Part shown: one piece after another, positions 50,297-58,815 of the stretch
How the letters are laid out: each line of letters begins with the position of its first letter
Numbering within the stretch: position 1 is the first letter of the stretch
Assembly: GCF_012767755.2 (NCBI RefSeq)
Contig: NZ_AP023189.1
Coordinates: 868,001-932,000 of the forward strand
From: Pseudomonas tohonis
GTDB lineage: Bacteria > Pseudomonadota > Gammaproteobacteria > Pseudomonadales > Pseudomonadaceae
DNA: 64,000 nucleotides
Direction: 5' to 3'
Made by a program: the position numbers and the translations under genes
Notes under the pieces: generated by a model
Databases searched by the model: none
Seen by the model: only the letters and a program-made list of their open reading frames with translations
What the model was told of the DNA's origin: nothing

Positions 50297-51502
50297 ATGC
50301 AGCCCTGGCTGACGCTGGTGGGGATAGGCGAGGACGGCTACGCCGGCCTGGGCAAGGCCGCGCGCCATGCCCTGCTGGCCGCCGAGGAGGTGGTGGGCGC
50401 GCCGCGCCAGCTGGAATTGCTGCCCCGCTGCATCCGCGCCCGGCGCAGCGCCTGGCCCAGCCCCTTCACCCTGGAGCCGTTGCTGCAGCGTCGTGGCGCG
50501 CCGGTGTGCGTGCTGGCCAGCGGCGACCCGATGCTGTTCGGCGTGGGGGCCAGCCTTGCACGGCAGCTGCCCGCCGAGGAGCTGCGCGTACTGCCGGCCC
50601 CCTCGTCCGCCTCCCTCGCCGCCGCGCGCCTGGGCTGGCCGTTGCAGGACGCCACGCTGGTCTCCCTGGTGGCGCGTCCGTTGGCGGCGCTCAACCTGCA
50701 TCTGCATGACGGCGCCCGCCTGCTGGTGCTGAGCAATGACGGCGACAGCCCTGCCGCCATCGCCGCGCTGCTGGCCGAGAGGGGCTTCGGGCCCAGCGCC
50801 ATGACCGTGCTGGAACACCTGGGCGGCCCGGCCGAACGGCGCATCGACGGCGTCGCCGGCGACTGGTCCGCCACCCGGGTCGCGGCCCTCAACCTGGTCG
50901 CCATCGACTGCCGTGCCGGCGAGCAGGCCCGCCACCTGCCGCTGACCTGCGGCCTGCCGGACGACGCCTACCGCCACGACGGCCAACTGACCAAGCGCGA
51001 CGTGCGCGCCATCACCCTCGCGCGCCTGGCGCCGCGACCGGGGCAACTGCTCTGGGACGTGGGTGCCGGCAGCGGCTCCATCGGCATCGAGTGGATGCGT
51101 GCCCACCCGGGCTGCCGTGCCATCGCCGTCGAGGCCGACGAAGGCCGCCAGGGGCATATCCGCCACAACCGCGACGCCCTCGGCGTGCCCGGCCTGCAAC
51201 TGGTGGCCGGCCAGGCCCCCGCCGCACTCGATGGCCTGCCCGCGCCCGATGCGGTGTTCATCGGCGGCGGCGTCACCGAGCCCGGCGTGCTGGAGCAGTG
51301 CTGGGGCCGGCTCAAGCCCGGCGGCCGCCTGGTGGCCAACGCCGTGACCCTGCAGAGCGAGGCGGTGCTGGTGGCCTTCCGCGACGCCCATGGCGGCGAG
51401 CTGACCCGCATCGCCATCGCCCAGGCCCAGCCCCTGGGTGGCTTCGACACCTGGCGCTCGGCATTGCCCATCACCCTCCTCGAGGTGGTGAAGCATGCGT
51501 AG
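50297..51502 (+). CDS. cobL: precorrin-6B C5,15-methyltransferase (decarboxylating)
   Basis: CobL methylates C5 and C15 and removes the C12 acetate carboxyl of precorrin-6B. The 401 residues are a CbiE-CbiT fusion. The CbiE half begins [20 protein letters not shown] and has [17 protein letters not shown]. The CbiT half begins near [16 protein letters not shown] and has the SAM motif [19 protein letters not shown]. The ATG has GAGGA seven bases upstream. It diverges from the riboswitch operon and leads cobL-cbiD-cobK. Confidence 0.96.
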   Translation: MQPWLTLVGIGEDGYAGLGKAARHALLAAEEVVGAPRQLELLPRCIRARRSAWPSPFTLEPLLQRRGAPVCVLASGDPMLFGVGASLARQLPAEELRVLPAPSSASLAAARLGWPLQDATLVSLVARPLAALNLHLHDGARLLVLSNDGDSPAAIAALLAERGFGPSAMTVLEHLGGPAERRIDGVAGDWSATRVAALNLVAIDCRAGEQARHLPLTCGLPDDAYRHDGQLTKRDVRAITLARLAPRPGQLLWDVGAGSGSIGIEWMRAHPGCRAIAVEADEGRQGHIRHNRDALGVPGLQLVAGQAPAALDGLPAPDAVFIGGGVTEPGVLEQCWGRLKPGGRLVANAVTLQSEAVLVAFRDAHGGELTRIAIAQAQPLGGFDTWRSALPITLLEVVKHA

Positions 51503-51561
51503 CTGGGTGCCGAGCGCAGCGGGGCCCAGCGCTGCCGAGCCTTGCCCTGTGCGAGCCCGCC

Positions 51562-52659
51562 ATGCGTGACGAAACCCCCGAGCAACCCGCGCCCCTGCGC
51601 AGCGGCTACACCACCGGCAGCTGCGCCACCGCCACCAGCCTGGCAGCGGCGCGCCTGCTGCTGGCCGGGGTGGCGAGCGACGCGGTGGAGATCGTCCTGC
51701 CCAAGGGCCAGCAGGTGCTGATGCGCCTGGAGTTCTGCCGCTCGATCGACGGCGGTGCCGAGGCCGGCACGCTCAAGGATGCCGGCGACGACCCGGACGT
51801 GACCCACGGTGCGCTGATCTACGCCCAGGTGCGCCTGGCCGACGAGCCCGGGGTGCGCTTCCACGCCGGCCCCGGCGTCGGCACCGTGACCAGGCCGGGC
51901 CTGACCCTGGCGGTGGGCGAACCGGCGATCAACCCGGTGCCGCGGCAGATGATGACCGAGCACCTCACCCAACTCGCGCTGGAGCACGGCCACCCCGGTG
52001 GCTTCGAAGTCACCGTCTGTGTGCAGGGCGGCGCCGAGCTGGCGCTGAAGACCATGAACCCGCGCCTGGGCATCCTCGGTGGCCTGTCGATCCTCGGCAC
52101 CACGGGTATCGTCCGGCCCTTCTCCTGCGCGGCCTACATCGCCTCCATCCACCAGGGCATCGACGTCGCCCGCGCCAACGGCTTCACCCACCTGGCCGCC
52201 TGCACCGGCAATGCCAGCGAGGACGCCATGCGCCGGCGCTATGGCTTCGAAGACACCGCCCTGATCGAGATGGGCGACTTCGCCGGTGCCGTGCTCAAGC
52301 ACCTGCGCAAGGCGCCGGTGGAAAAACTCAGCCTGTGCGGCGGCTTCGGCAAGATCAGCAAGCTGGCCGCCGGGCACATGGACCTGCACAGCCGCAGCTC
52401 CAGCATCGACCTGCCCCTGCTCGCCGAATGGGCCGCCGGCCTGGGCGCCGATGCCGACCTGCAGGACGCCATGCGCGGCGCCAACACCAGCCAGCAGGCG
52501 CTGGCGCTGGCCCATGCCGCCGGGGTGCCCCTGGGCGATGCGGTCTGCGCCCGCGCCCTGGCCTTCGCCCGCCGCACCGTGCCGGCCAGCGTGGCCCTGG
52601 AAGTCTTCGCCATCGATCGCCAGGGCAACCTGGTCGGCCAGGCGCTGGAGCGACCATGA
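51562..52659 (+). CDS. cbiD: cobalt-precorrin-5B C1-methyltransferase
   Basis: CbiD is the C1-methyltransferase of the anaerobic pathway and stands in for CobF in Pseudomonas-type aerobic clusters. The 365 residues contain the family signature [19 protein letters not shown] near the N-terminus, plus [10 protein letters not shown] and [20 protein letters not shown]. It lies 59 bp after cobL, and its stop overlaps the cobK start by four bases. Confidence 0.95.
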   Translation: MRDETPEQPAPLRSGYTTGSCATATSLAAARLLLAGVASDAVEIVLPKGQQVLMRLEFCRSIDGGAEAGTLKDAGDDPDVTHGALIYAQVRLADEPGVRFHAGPGVGTVTRPGLTLAVGEPAINPVPRQMMTEHLTQLALEHGHPGGFEVTVCVQGGAELALKTMNPRLGILGGLSILGTTGIVRPFSCAAYIASIHQGIDVARANGFTHLAACTGNASEDAMRRRYGFEDTALIEMGDFAGAVLKHLRKAPVEKLSLCGGFGKISKLAAGHMDLHSRSSSIDLPLLAEWAAGLGADADLQDAMRGANTSQQALALAHAAGVPLGDAVCARALAFARRTVPASVALEVFAIDRQGNLVGQALERP

Positions 52660-53387
52660 CGCGCATCCTCCTGCTGGGCGGCGTCACCGAGGCCCTGGCC
52701 CTGGCCCGGCGCCTCGGCCCCGAGCACGTCTACAGCCTCGCCGGCCTCGGCAAGGTGCCGGCCGACCTCGACTGCCAGGTACGCGTCGGCGGCTACGGCG
52801 GTGCCGAAGGGCTGGCGCGCTACATCGACGAAGCCGGTATCGGCCTGCTGCTCGACGCCACCCACCCCTATGCCGCGCAAATCAGCCACAACGCCGCCCG
52901 CGCTGCCGGGCTCGCCGGCATTCCCTGCTGGGCCCTGCGTCGCCCCGGCTGGTGCCCCGGCCCCGGTGACGACTGGCGCGAAGTCGCCGGCTGGGCCGAG
53001 CTGGTCGAGGCCCTGGACGCCTTCCGGCGGCCCTTCTTCACCCTGGGTCGCGAACCCCTGGAGCACCTCGGCGAGATTCCTGCCCACCAGCACTGGACCG
53101 TGCGCTGCCTGCAGGGGCACGCACCGGGCGAGCGTTTCGAGGTCATCGGCTCGCGCGGGCCTTTCGACCTGGACGAGGAGCGTGCGCTGTTCGATCGCCT
53201 CGGCACCGATGTGCTGGTCAGCAAGAACAGCGGCAGCCAGTCCACCGAGCCCAAGCTGCAGGTCGCCCGCGAACGCGGCCTGCCGGTGCTGGTCCTCAAG
53301 CGCCCCGAACTGCCTCCTGTCACCCGCGAATTCGACTCGGTGGACGGCCTCTGGCAGGCCCTCGCCCCTCAACTGGAAACACCATGA
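52656..53387 (+). CDS. cobK: precorrin-6A reductase
   Basis: CobK reduces precorrin-6A to 6B with NADPH. The 243 residues open with [18 protein letters not shown] and contain [17 protein letters not shown] and the C-terminal [20 protein letters not shown], all typical. The ATG overlaps the cbiD stop, and its own stop overlaps the next gene, both as ATGA, so the three are coupled. Confidence 0.95.
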   Translation: MTRILLLGGVTEALALARRLGPEHVYSLAGLGKVPADLDCQVRVGGYGGAEGLARYIDEAGIGLLLDATHPYAAQISHNAARAAGLAGIPCWALRRPGWCPGPGDDWREVAGWAELVEALDAFRRPFFTLGREPLEHLGEIPAHQHWTVRCLQGHAPGERFEVIGSRGPFDLDEERALFDRLGTDVLVSKNSGSQSTEPKLQVARERGLPVLVLKRPELPPVTREFDSVDGLWQALAPQLETP

Positions 53388-54100
53388 CCCCCACTGCCTA
53401 TGCCCGCGTCCTGTTCGCCGGGCCCGACCTCGGCGAAGGCGCCTTCGCCGAGCTGTTCCGCCGCCAGCTGGCCGCCCTGCGCGGTGAAGCGGCGCTCGCC
53501 GATATCGTCGACACCGGCGCCGGCTTCGATGCGCTGACACGCGCCTTGCAGGCCAGCCCGCGCCCGCTGCTGGTGATCGACCTCGACCCGCACTCGGGCC
53601 CGCAGCACCTCGACTGGCTGCGCGGCGAGCTGGGCCGCCTCGACGCGCCCGGGGGACTCTTCGTCGCCAGCCTGCTGGGCCAGTACGACAGCGACCCGGC
53701 CGGCGCCGCCTGTGCCCTCGTCGAGCGTCCCGAGCTGCATCTCGCCTGCATCGGCGTGCCGGAACTGCCGGCCAGCCACGCCTGGTCCTGCATCCCGCCC
53801 CATGCCCGCCGCCTGCTGCTGTGCAACGGCCCACGCTGCACCCGCCGTGGTGCGTTGCCGCTGTGGAAGAAACTGCGGGAAACCCTCAAGGCCGCCGGCA
53901 AGCTGGAGTGCGAGGGCGGCGTGCACATCACCCGCACCCAGTGCCAGTTCCCCTGCGACCTCGGCCCCACCGCCAGCCTCTACCCGGAAGGCGAGTGGTA
54001 CCGCATCCGCGACGAGGCGGAGGTGCTGCGCTGGGTGCAGGAGCGGATAGTCGAGGAGCGGGCGGTGCCGGAGATGCTGACCAGCCCGGGCTCGCAGTGA
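53384..54100 (+). CDS. thioredoxin-like (2Fe-2S) ferredoxin-type protein of the cob operon
   Basis: The 238-residue product has no certain function. Residues about 1-140 show no known motif. The C-terminal part carries CNGPRCTRRG and, about 40 residues on, TQCQFPCDLGPTASLYPEGE. This four-cysteine arrangement is that of thioredoxin-fold 2Fe-2S ferredoxins. Its ATG overlaps the cobK stop, so it belongs to the cob operon. An electron-transfer or metal-handling role in corrin synthesis is a reasonable inference, perhaps supplying CobG. Confidence 0.8.
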   Translation: MTPTAYARVLFAGPDLGEGAFAELFRRQLAALRGEAALADIVDTGAGFDALTRALQASPRPLLVIDLDPHSGPQHLDWLRGELGRLDAPGGLFVASLLGQYDSDPAGAACALVERPELHLACIGVPELPASHAWSCIPPHARRLLLCNGPRCTRRGALPLWKKLRETLKAAGKLECEGGVHITRTQCQFPCDLGPTASLYPEGEWYRIRDEAEVLRWVQERIVEERAVPEMLTSPGSQ

Positions 54101-54164
54101 GGGAGAGATCGATGAGGCGCGACGACAAGCGGAAAGACACCCGGAACAGGGCTGATACGACTCA

Positions 54165-54272
54165 GTGAGCAGGGCGCAAGCCTGGCTTCCGGCCAACCGT
54201 TAAGCCATCGCCGCCTACAACCGGCATGTGGACGAACACGGCGTGTTCAGCAATGGCGTGTGCCGCTTCTGA
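54165..54272 (+). pseudogene. decayed ccdA-type antitoxin remnant
   Basis: One frame encodes AWLPANR, a TAA stop, then AIAAYNRHVDEHGVFSNGVC and RF before TGA. This is the C-terminal, toxin-wrapping part of chromosomal CcdA antitoxins (typically NREAIAAYN..VE..GVFSDG..RF), with the expected Glu codon changed to TAA. No N-terminal DNA-binding half is recognisable upstream and no ccdB toxin follows. Confidence 0.7.
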
Positions 54273-54276
54273 TGGC

Positions 54277-54714
54277 TCATCCGGGTTGTCCTTCTCCTGC
54301 CGGCAGGTCTGGTTCGCTCAGGCGATAGAGCGTCCAGGCCGAGGCGCCGATGATGAACAGGGCGAGTAGGTTGACGCTGATGTCGTAGCCCGGCGCCAGG
54401 CCCATGCCGTAGGCGATCGACACCGGGCCGGTGAAGTTGAAGAAGAACTCGGGGGTCTGGAATGTACAGCTCTGCGGCAGGTAGAGCAGGGCGATGAAGA
54501 AGAACGCGGTGGGGCGCTTGCGAATGCCCAGGAAGCCCAGCAGCAACGAGGCGGCGCCCTGGATCATGTAGCAGACCGTGGTGGCCAGCGGTACCGAGAC
54601 GCCCAGTGCGGCGTAGATCGCCGGCGCCATCAGGGTGGATACGCCGATGAAGATGGCGAGTACGGCTACTGTGACGCCGAGCGCCGGCACGTTGCGACGT
54701 TGCACTTCTTCCAT
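54277..54714 (-). CDS. small inner-membrane protein of unknown function
   Basis: The 145-residue protein is not recognised. Four hydrophobic segments lie at about 12-34, 40-60, 68-88 and 112-134, separated by short loops, and the tail is polar. The ATG is preceded by GGAAG. It neighbours an MFS gene on the same strand about 85 bp away. No catalytic motif is visible. Confidence 0.7.
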   Translation of the reverse strand: MEEVQRRNVPALGVTVAVLAIFIGVSTLMAPAIYAALGVSVPLATTVCYMIQGAASLLLGFLGIRKRPTAFFFIALLYLPQSCTFQTPEFFFNFTGPVSIAYGMGLAPGYDISVNLLALFIIGASAWTLYRLSEPDLPAGEGQPG

Positions 54715-54798
54715 GAAGAACTTCCGATGTGATTCGACCAGGGCGCGCAGGCTAGAGGCTGGCGGTGTGCTTGTCCATAGGCGTTGTGGTGCCCGCGA

Positions 54799-55941
54799 TC
54801 ACTGCGCGAAACGCCTCGCCGTCAGCGGTGCCGAGAGCATCAGCGCCCCGAGGATCATGAAGGCCGTGACCAGGCCCAGACCCTGGGCGACGAAGCCCAC
54901 CAGTGCTGGCCCGGCGAGCATGCCGGCGTAGCCGATGGTGGTCAGGGCGGCGACGGCGAGATTGGCCGGCATGGCCGTCTGCCGGCCGGCGGCGGTGAAC
55001 AGCACCGGCACGACATTGGCCGCACCCAGCCCCACCAGCGGGAAGCCCGGCAGGGCCAGCAGCGGGTGGGGGGCCAGCAGCAGAAGCGCGAAGCCTGCGG
55101 TGGCCAGGAGGCCGCCGCCCACCAGGATGCGCCGCTCGCCCAGGCGGGCGATCACCTTGTCGCCGCTCAGGCGGCCCACCAGCATCGCCAGGGAGAACAG
55201 CGCATAGCCGAGACCGGCGCGCGCCGGGTCGAAGCCGCGTTCCTCCACCAGCAGGATGGCGCCCCAATCGAGCATCGCGCCTTCGGCGAGGAACATCGCG
55301 AACGCCAGCGTCCCGAGCAGCAGGACGATGCCCCGGGGCAGCACGAAGAACGCGCCACCACCCCCGGAGCGAGTACGCAGCAGGCGGGGCGCCGCGAGTA
55401 CCAGGCCGAGCACGACGATCGCCACGGCCACCAGGATCGCCGGCAGGGGCGCGAGGCCGGCCGCCAGCAGGGCGGTCATGCCCAGGGAACCGGCGAAGCC
55501 ACCGACGCTGAACATGCCGTGGAAGCCGGACATCAGCGGCACCGGTGCGTCACGCGTCACCTCCACGGCGTGCACGCTCATCGCCACGTCCATGGCGCCA
55601 AGGGAGGCGCCGAACAAGGCCAGGGCGAACGCCAGCAGCGGGCCCGAATCGGCCACCGCCAGCAGCGGCATGGCACAGCACAGGCCGATGCCGCCGGCCA
55701 GGATCACCGGACGGCTGCCGATCCGGCCCGCCAGCCCGCCGGCCAGCGGCATCGCCAGCATCGACCCCGCGCCCAGGCACAGCAGCAACAGGCCCAGTAC
55801 CGCCTCCTCGATGCCCAGGCGAGCCTTGGCGTAAGGCACCAGCGGCGCCCAGCAGGCCATCCCGAAACCGGAAACGAAGAACGCCAGGCGCGTGGCGAGG
55901 CGGGTGGCTGGGCTGTCGGCGCAGGGTACGGCTTGGTTCAT
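54799..55941 (-). CDS. MFS transporter, YbjJ-like
   Basis: The 380-residue protein has about twelve hydrophobic helices. The cytoplasmic loop RIGSRPVILAGG takes the place of motif A, and DWGAILLVEERGFDPARAGL resembles the YbjJ/fucose-permease-like branch. The substrate is unknown. The start at ATG (NQAVPCADSP) has GGAA nearby. The 120 bp upstream, to 56,061, show no other gene. Confidence 0.8.
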   Translation of the reverse strand: MNQAVPCADSPATRLATRLAFFVSGFGMACWAPLVPYAKARLGIEEAVLGLLLLCLGAGSMLAMPLAGGLAGRIGSRPVILAGGIGLCCAMPLLAVADSGPLLAFALALFGASLGAMDVAMSVHAVEVTRDAPVPLMSGFHGMFSVGGFAGSLGMTALLAAGLAPLPAILVAVAIVVLGLVLAAPRLLRTRSGGGGAFFVLPRGIVLLLGTLAFAMFLAEGAMLDWGAILLVEERGFDPARAGLGYALFSLAMLVGRLSGDKVIARLGERRILVGGGLLATAGFALLLLAPHPLLALPGFPLVGLGAANVVPVLFTAAGRQTAMPANLAVAALTTIGYAGMLAGPALVGFVAQGLGLVTAFMILGALMLSAPLTARRFAQ

Positions 55942-56061
55942 CGGGCATTCCGGGAAGAAAAGGGGCGGACCTTAACACGTGCCCGGAGCGGGCGACGTTC
56001 GACCATCTGGTTGATGGACGATCCAGGGCGCGGGTGGTTCAGGGGATGTGAGGGAAAGCGT

Positions 56062-56442
56062 TCAATCCCGGAGGATGACGGGAGCCTCCCAGGCCAGGAC
56101 GCTCAGGCATCTGTCAACGCCCGAGACCAGGTACTCCTTCAGTGCTCGGTCTCCGCTTAGAAAGCCCGGGCGCAGCCGCTCCTGATCGAACCAGCCGCCG
56201 GCGGTGATCGCGTGCAGCCAGCCATCGGAACAATGCGGCCAGAACTCCAGGAGGTCGCCTTCGTCCAGTAGCCGGAAGCCTTCCACGGCCGGGATGCGGA
56301 CTCGTATCTCCGTGGATGTGCCCGGCGCTTGCAGTTGCAGTGTCAGGGTGTCGAGGTCGTAATCGAGGTGCAGCAATTCCATTCGTGATTCGCCGGCCAA
56401 CCGGGTGGCGGTCACCATTCTCAACTGCCCGCTGACGCTCAT
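56062..56442 (-). CDS. hypothetical protein
   Basis: A product of about 126 residues that I do not recognise. It is soluble and acidic, with alternating beta-like segments (ELLHLDYDLDTLTLQLQAPG, TEIRVRIPAVEGFRLLDEGD) and a Trp-rich C-terminal half. The second of two ATG codons is preferred because AAGGA lies seven bases before it. The first (56,448) is only one base from that site. It stands alone between an MFS gene and a repeat region. The compact size and isolated location would suit an orphan immunity-type gene, but nothing proves it. Confidence 0.6.
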   Translation of the reverse strand: MSVSGQLRMVTATRLAGESRMELLHLDYDLDTLTLQLQAPGTSTEIRVRIPAVEGFRLLDEGDLLEFWPHCSDGWLHAITAGGWFDQERLRPGFLSGDRALKEYLVSGVDRCLSVLAWEAPVILRD

Positions 56443-56518
56443 GCTCATTCCTTGCTGTTGTGCCTTCCAGATGGATGACGGTTTGGGGTGGCGCTCGAGT
56501 GCGCCTGTAACTCCGCCC

Positions 56519-56612
56519 GGTGGACCGGTGAAGCGTGGTCCACCCTACAAAGTCGCGTGCCATTCACGGGGTTCCCCCGCAGGTAGGGTGGACATCGCTC
56601 TTCATGTCCACC
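56519..56612. repeat. pair of inverted intergenic repeats
   Basis: A 30-bp unit GTAGGGTGGAC..GTCCACC occurs at 56,583-56,612 and again reversed at 56,519-56,548, matching at about 24 of 30 positions. Each unit is itself a hairpin with GGTGGAC/GTCCACC arms. The pair fills the space between the hypothetical gene and the chelatase genes. Confidence 0.7.
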
Positions 56613-56641
56613 AAGCGGTGCCTATTCCGAGCGCGTCCGGC

Positions 56642-57274
56642 TCAGTCCGACAGCGCCCGGTATTCCGCATCCAGTTCCTCTGCCAATTGGCGGGCGCGGC
56701 CGAGGCGGATGGGGCCGCCTTCGATGTCCACCAGCAGCGTGTCGCAACCCAGTGGCTCCAGGGCGGGCCAGTCCTTGAGACGGCCGTCGGTGAGGATCAG
56801 CACGCGTTGGCGTTCCGAGGGCTTCTGCCGCTGGCGCCGTTGCAACCAGTCACGGGCCTGGTGCAGGGCTTCGACCAGCGGGGTGCCGCCGCCGGCGCCG
56901 AGGCCATCGAGCCATTGCTGCAGCGACGCCGAGGCCTTGCTGCCCTGCCACAGCCAGCGGGGTTCGCGGCCGGTGGCGTGGAGCACGGCGAGGCGCGCGC
57001 GCTGGCGGTAGGCGGCCTCGAACAGCCCGGCCAGCAGGCCCTTGGCGCGGGACAGGGCGCCATGGCGGCGGGTGGACGCGGAGGCATCCACCAGCACCAG
57101 CCAGAGCGGGTCGTGTTGCTGGCTGCGGGGGCGGCGCACCAGGTCCCTGGCCTTGCGCGGGCGGCCGCGCAGCAGGGTGGGGAGCCACTGGATGGCGCCG
57201 TGCCGGCCGCTGCGGTTCGGGCCGCTGCGACCGTTGGCGAGTTCTCCCGGGCCTGGTCTGGCATCCGCGCCCAT
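56642..57274 (-). CDS. VWA-domain chelatase subunit, ChlD/BchD-like
   Basis: The 210-residue protein has a von Willebrand A fold with the MIDAS motif DASAST (about 62-67), the second metal-site region GGGTPLVEALHQ, and LILTDGRLKD. It overlaps the ATPase gene by 21 bp through its first ATG. Such a short VWA protein beside a ChlI-type ATPase and cobN is expected to complete the cobalt chelatase in organisms lacking standard CobS/CobT. P. aeruginosa has the same order. Confidence 0.85.
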   Translation of the reverse strand: MGADARPGPGELANGRSGPNRSGRHGAIQWLPTLLRGRPRKARDLVRRPRSQQHDPLWLVLVDASASTRRHGALSRAKGLLAGLFEAAYRQRARLAVLHATGREPRWLWQGSKASASLQQWLDGLGAGGGTPLVEALHQARDWLQRRQRQKPSERQRVLILTDGRLKDWPALEPLGCDTLLVDIEGGPIRLGRARQLAEELDAEYRALSD

Positions 57275-57294
57275 GACCCGGCGCGGGCGGATGC

Positions 57295-58293
57295 TCAGGG
57301 CTTTTTTGGCCAGCCCGGCAACTCGCGTCGGGAGTCGGTGGGCACCGGCTGGGCAGGCAGCTCGCCCCACTGGCCTTCGCCTGCGGATGCCTGGGGTTGC
57401 GCAGCGCCGCGGGGCGCCTGTGGCGGCTGGGCGGAGGAGGGCGCCCGGGTTCGACGATGGGCCAGGGCGAAGTGTTCGACGGCATCGATATCGGCGCGCG
57501 CGATGGCTGTCGCGCCACGCCAGGCGGCATGGGCGCGAGCCGCGCGCAGCCACACCAGGTCGGCGCGCAGGCCGTCGACACCGGCGGCGAAGCAGCGCCG
57601 GGCGATCTCGTCCAGGGCGCCGTCATCGAGGGGAATGACGGCGAGGCGTTCGCGGGCGTCCTGGCAACGACGGGCGAGGGCCTGCTGCTCGCCGCTCCAC
57701 TGGGCGACGAAGCCCTGCGGGTCGGCGTCGAAGGCCAGGCGGCGACGCAGGATCTCGGCGCGTTCGGCCGGTTGCGGCTGGCCGCCAAGGCTGACCTTGA
57801 GGCCGAAGCGGTCCAGCAGTTGCGGGCGCAGCTCGCCTTCCTCGGGGTTCATGGTGCCGATCAGTACGAAGCGGGCGGCGTGGCGGTGGGACAGGCCGTC
57901 GCGCTCCACCAGGTTGACCCCGCTGGCGGCGACGTCCAGCAGCAGATCCACCAGGTGGTCCGGCAGCAGGTTCACCTCGTCGACGTAGAGCACGCCGCCG
58001 TGGGCCTTGGCCAGTACGCCGGGGGAGAACTGCGCACGGCCCTCGCCCAGGGCGGCATCCAGGTCGAGGGTGCCGACGATGCGCTCCTCGCTGGCACCTA
58101 GCGGCAGGGTGACGAAGAGGCCTTGCGGCAGCAGGTCGGCGATGCCCCGGGCCAGGGTGGACTTGGCCATGCCGCGCGGGCCTTCGATCAGCACGCCGCC
58201 GATGGCGGGATCGATGGCGGCCAGGTACAGCGCGAGCTTCAGCTCGTCGGCGGCGACCACGGCGCTCAAGGGGAAGTGGGGAAGCTCGGACAT
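57295..58293 (-). CDS. AAA+ chelatase ATPase subunit, ChlI/BchI-like
   Basis: The 332-residue ATPase has Walker A GPRGMAKST (38-46), Walker B GGVLYVDEVNLL (about 97-108) and the ChlI segments ASEERIVGTLDLDAALGEG and HAARFVLIGTMNPEEGELRP. A Pro/Ala/Gln-rich tail follows. It likely powers metal insertion with CobN. The ATG has AGGAA ten bases upstream. The magnesium-chelatase family name is structural. The cobN context points to cobalt. Confidence 0.88.
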   Translation of the reverse strand: MSELPHFPLSAVVAADELKLALYLAAIDPAIGGVLIEGPRGMAKSTLARGIADLLPQGLFVTLPLGASEERIVGTLDLDAALGEGRAQFSPGVLAKAHGGVLYVDEVNLLPDHLVDLLLDVAASGVNLVERDGLSHRHAARFVLIGTMNPEEGELRPQLLDRFGLKVSLGGQPQPAERAEILRRRLAFDADPQGFVAQWSGEQQALARRCQDARERLAVIPLDDGALDEIARRCFAAGVDGLRADLVWLRAARAHAAWRGATAIARADIDAVEHFALAHRRTRAPSSAQPPQAPRGAAQPQASAGEGQWGELPAQPVPTDSRRELPGWPKKP

Positions 58294-58415
58294 GACGGGT
58301 TCCTGAAAACGCATCGCGGCATGGTAGCGAAAGGCCGAACGCGCCGATAGAAATCAGTGATTGAACGGCGGCCGGCGATGCAGTAATTTGGCCGGCATTC
58401 GCTTTGGAGATCGTC

Positions 58416-58535
58416 ATGCCGCACCTCGCTTCCACTCCGCTCACCGCTTGCCAGGCCCAACGCCCGGCACTCGCGCGCGTGGCTGCTGCGGCCAGCTATT
58501 TCTACGGGTATTGGTTTAGCCACGGGCTGGCCTGA
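58416..58535 (+). CDS. aromatic-rich leader peptide 1 upstream of DAHP synthase
   Basis: A 39-codon frame with GGAGA five bases before its ATG, ending in ASYFYGYWFSHGLA. Six aromatic codons fall within a seven-codon stretch (Tyr-Phe-Tyr-Gly-Tyr-Trp-Phe) near the 3' end. The stop codon is part of a 7-bp hairpin (58530-58536 with 58542-58548), and a strong terminator follows 51 nt later. This is the layout of a transcription-attenuation leader peptide. It is not known to me as a described gene. Confidence 0.7.
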   Translation: MPHLASTPLTACQAQRPALARVAAAASYFYGYWFSHGLA

Positions 58536-58585
58536 TACCTGATCAGGCGGCCCACTCCAGCAGGGTCGCCCACCAAAGCTCCACG

Positions 58586-58625
58586 AAACCCCCGGTCGGC
58601 AACCCGACCGGGGGTTTTTGTTTTT
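58586..58625 (+). terminator. attenuator terminator upstream of DAHP synthase
   Basis: A perfect 14-bp stem (58586-58599 with 58604-58617) with a CAAC loop runs into TTGTTTTT. It lies between the two aromatic-rich leader frames and about 200 bp before the DAHP synthase start, so ribosome position on leader 1 could decide read-through. Confidence 0.88.
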
Positions 58626-58669
58626 CCAGGGTCCACAAGACCGAACGCACGTAATCCGAGGATCGCACC

Positions 58670-58771
58670 ATGATCAGCTACCGCACCTACGCCACCTATT
58701 ACCGCAACTCCGACTGGCGATTTAGCCGCTTCGCCGCCGCACTCACACCCCTGAATCGAACACCCAGTTAG
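58670..58771 (+). CDS. aromatic-rich leader peptide 2 upstream of DAHP synthase
   Basis: A 33-codon frame with GAGGA seven bases before ATG. It starts ISYRTYATYYRNSDWRFSRF, containing four Tyr, one Trp and two Phe within 21 codons. It lies beyond the terminator and ends 44 bp before the DAHP synthase start. The GC hairpin 58780-58785 with 58792-58797 separates it from that gene's ribosome site. It could add translational control, or be a second attenuation sensor. Confidence 0.6.
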   Translation: MISYRTYATYYRNSDWRFSRFAAALTPLNRTPS

Positions 58772-58815
58772 AGCGCCGCGCGCGGACCGAACCGCGCCGG
58801 CCGAGGATGCCCGTC

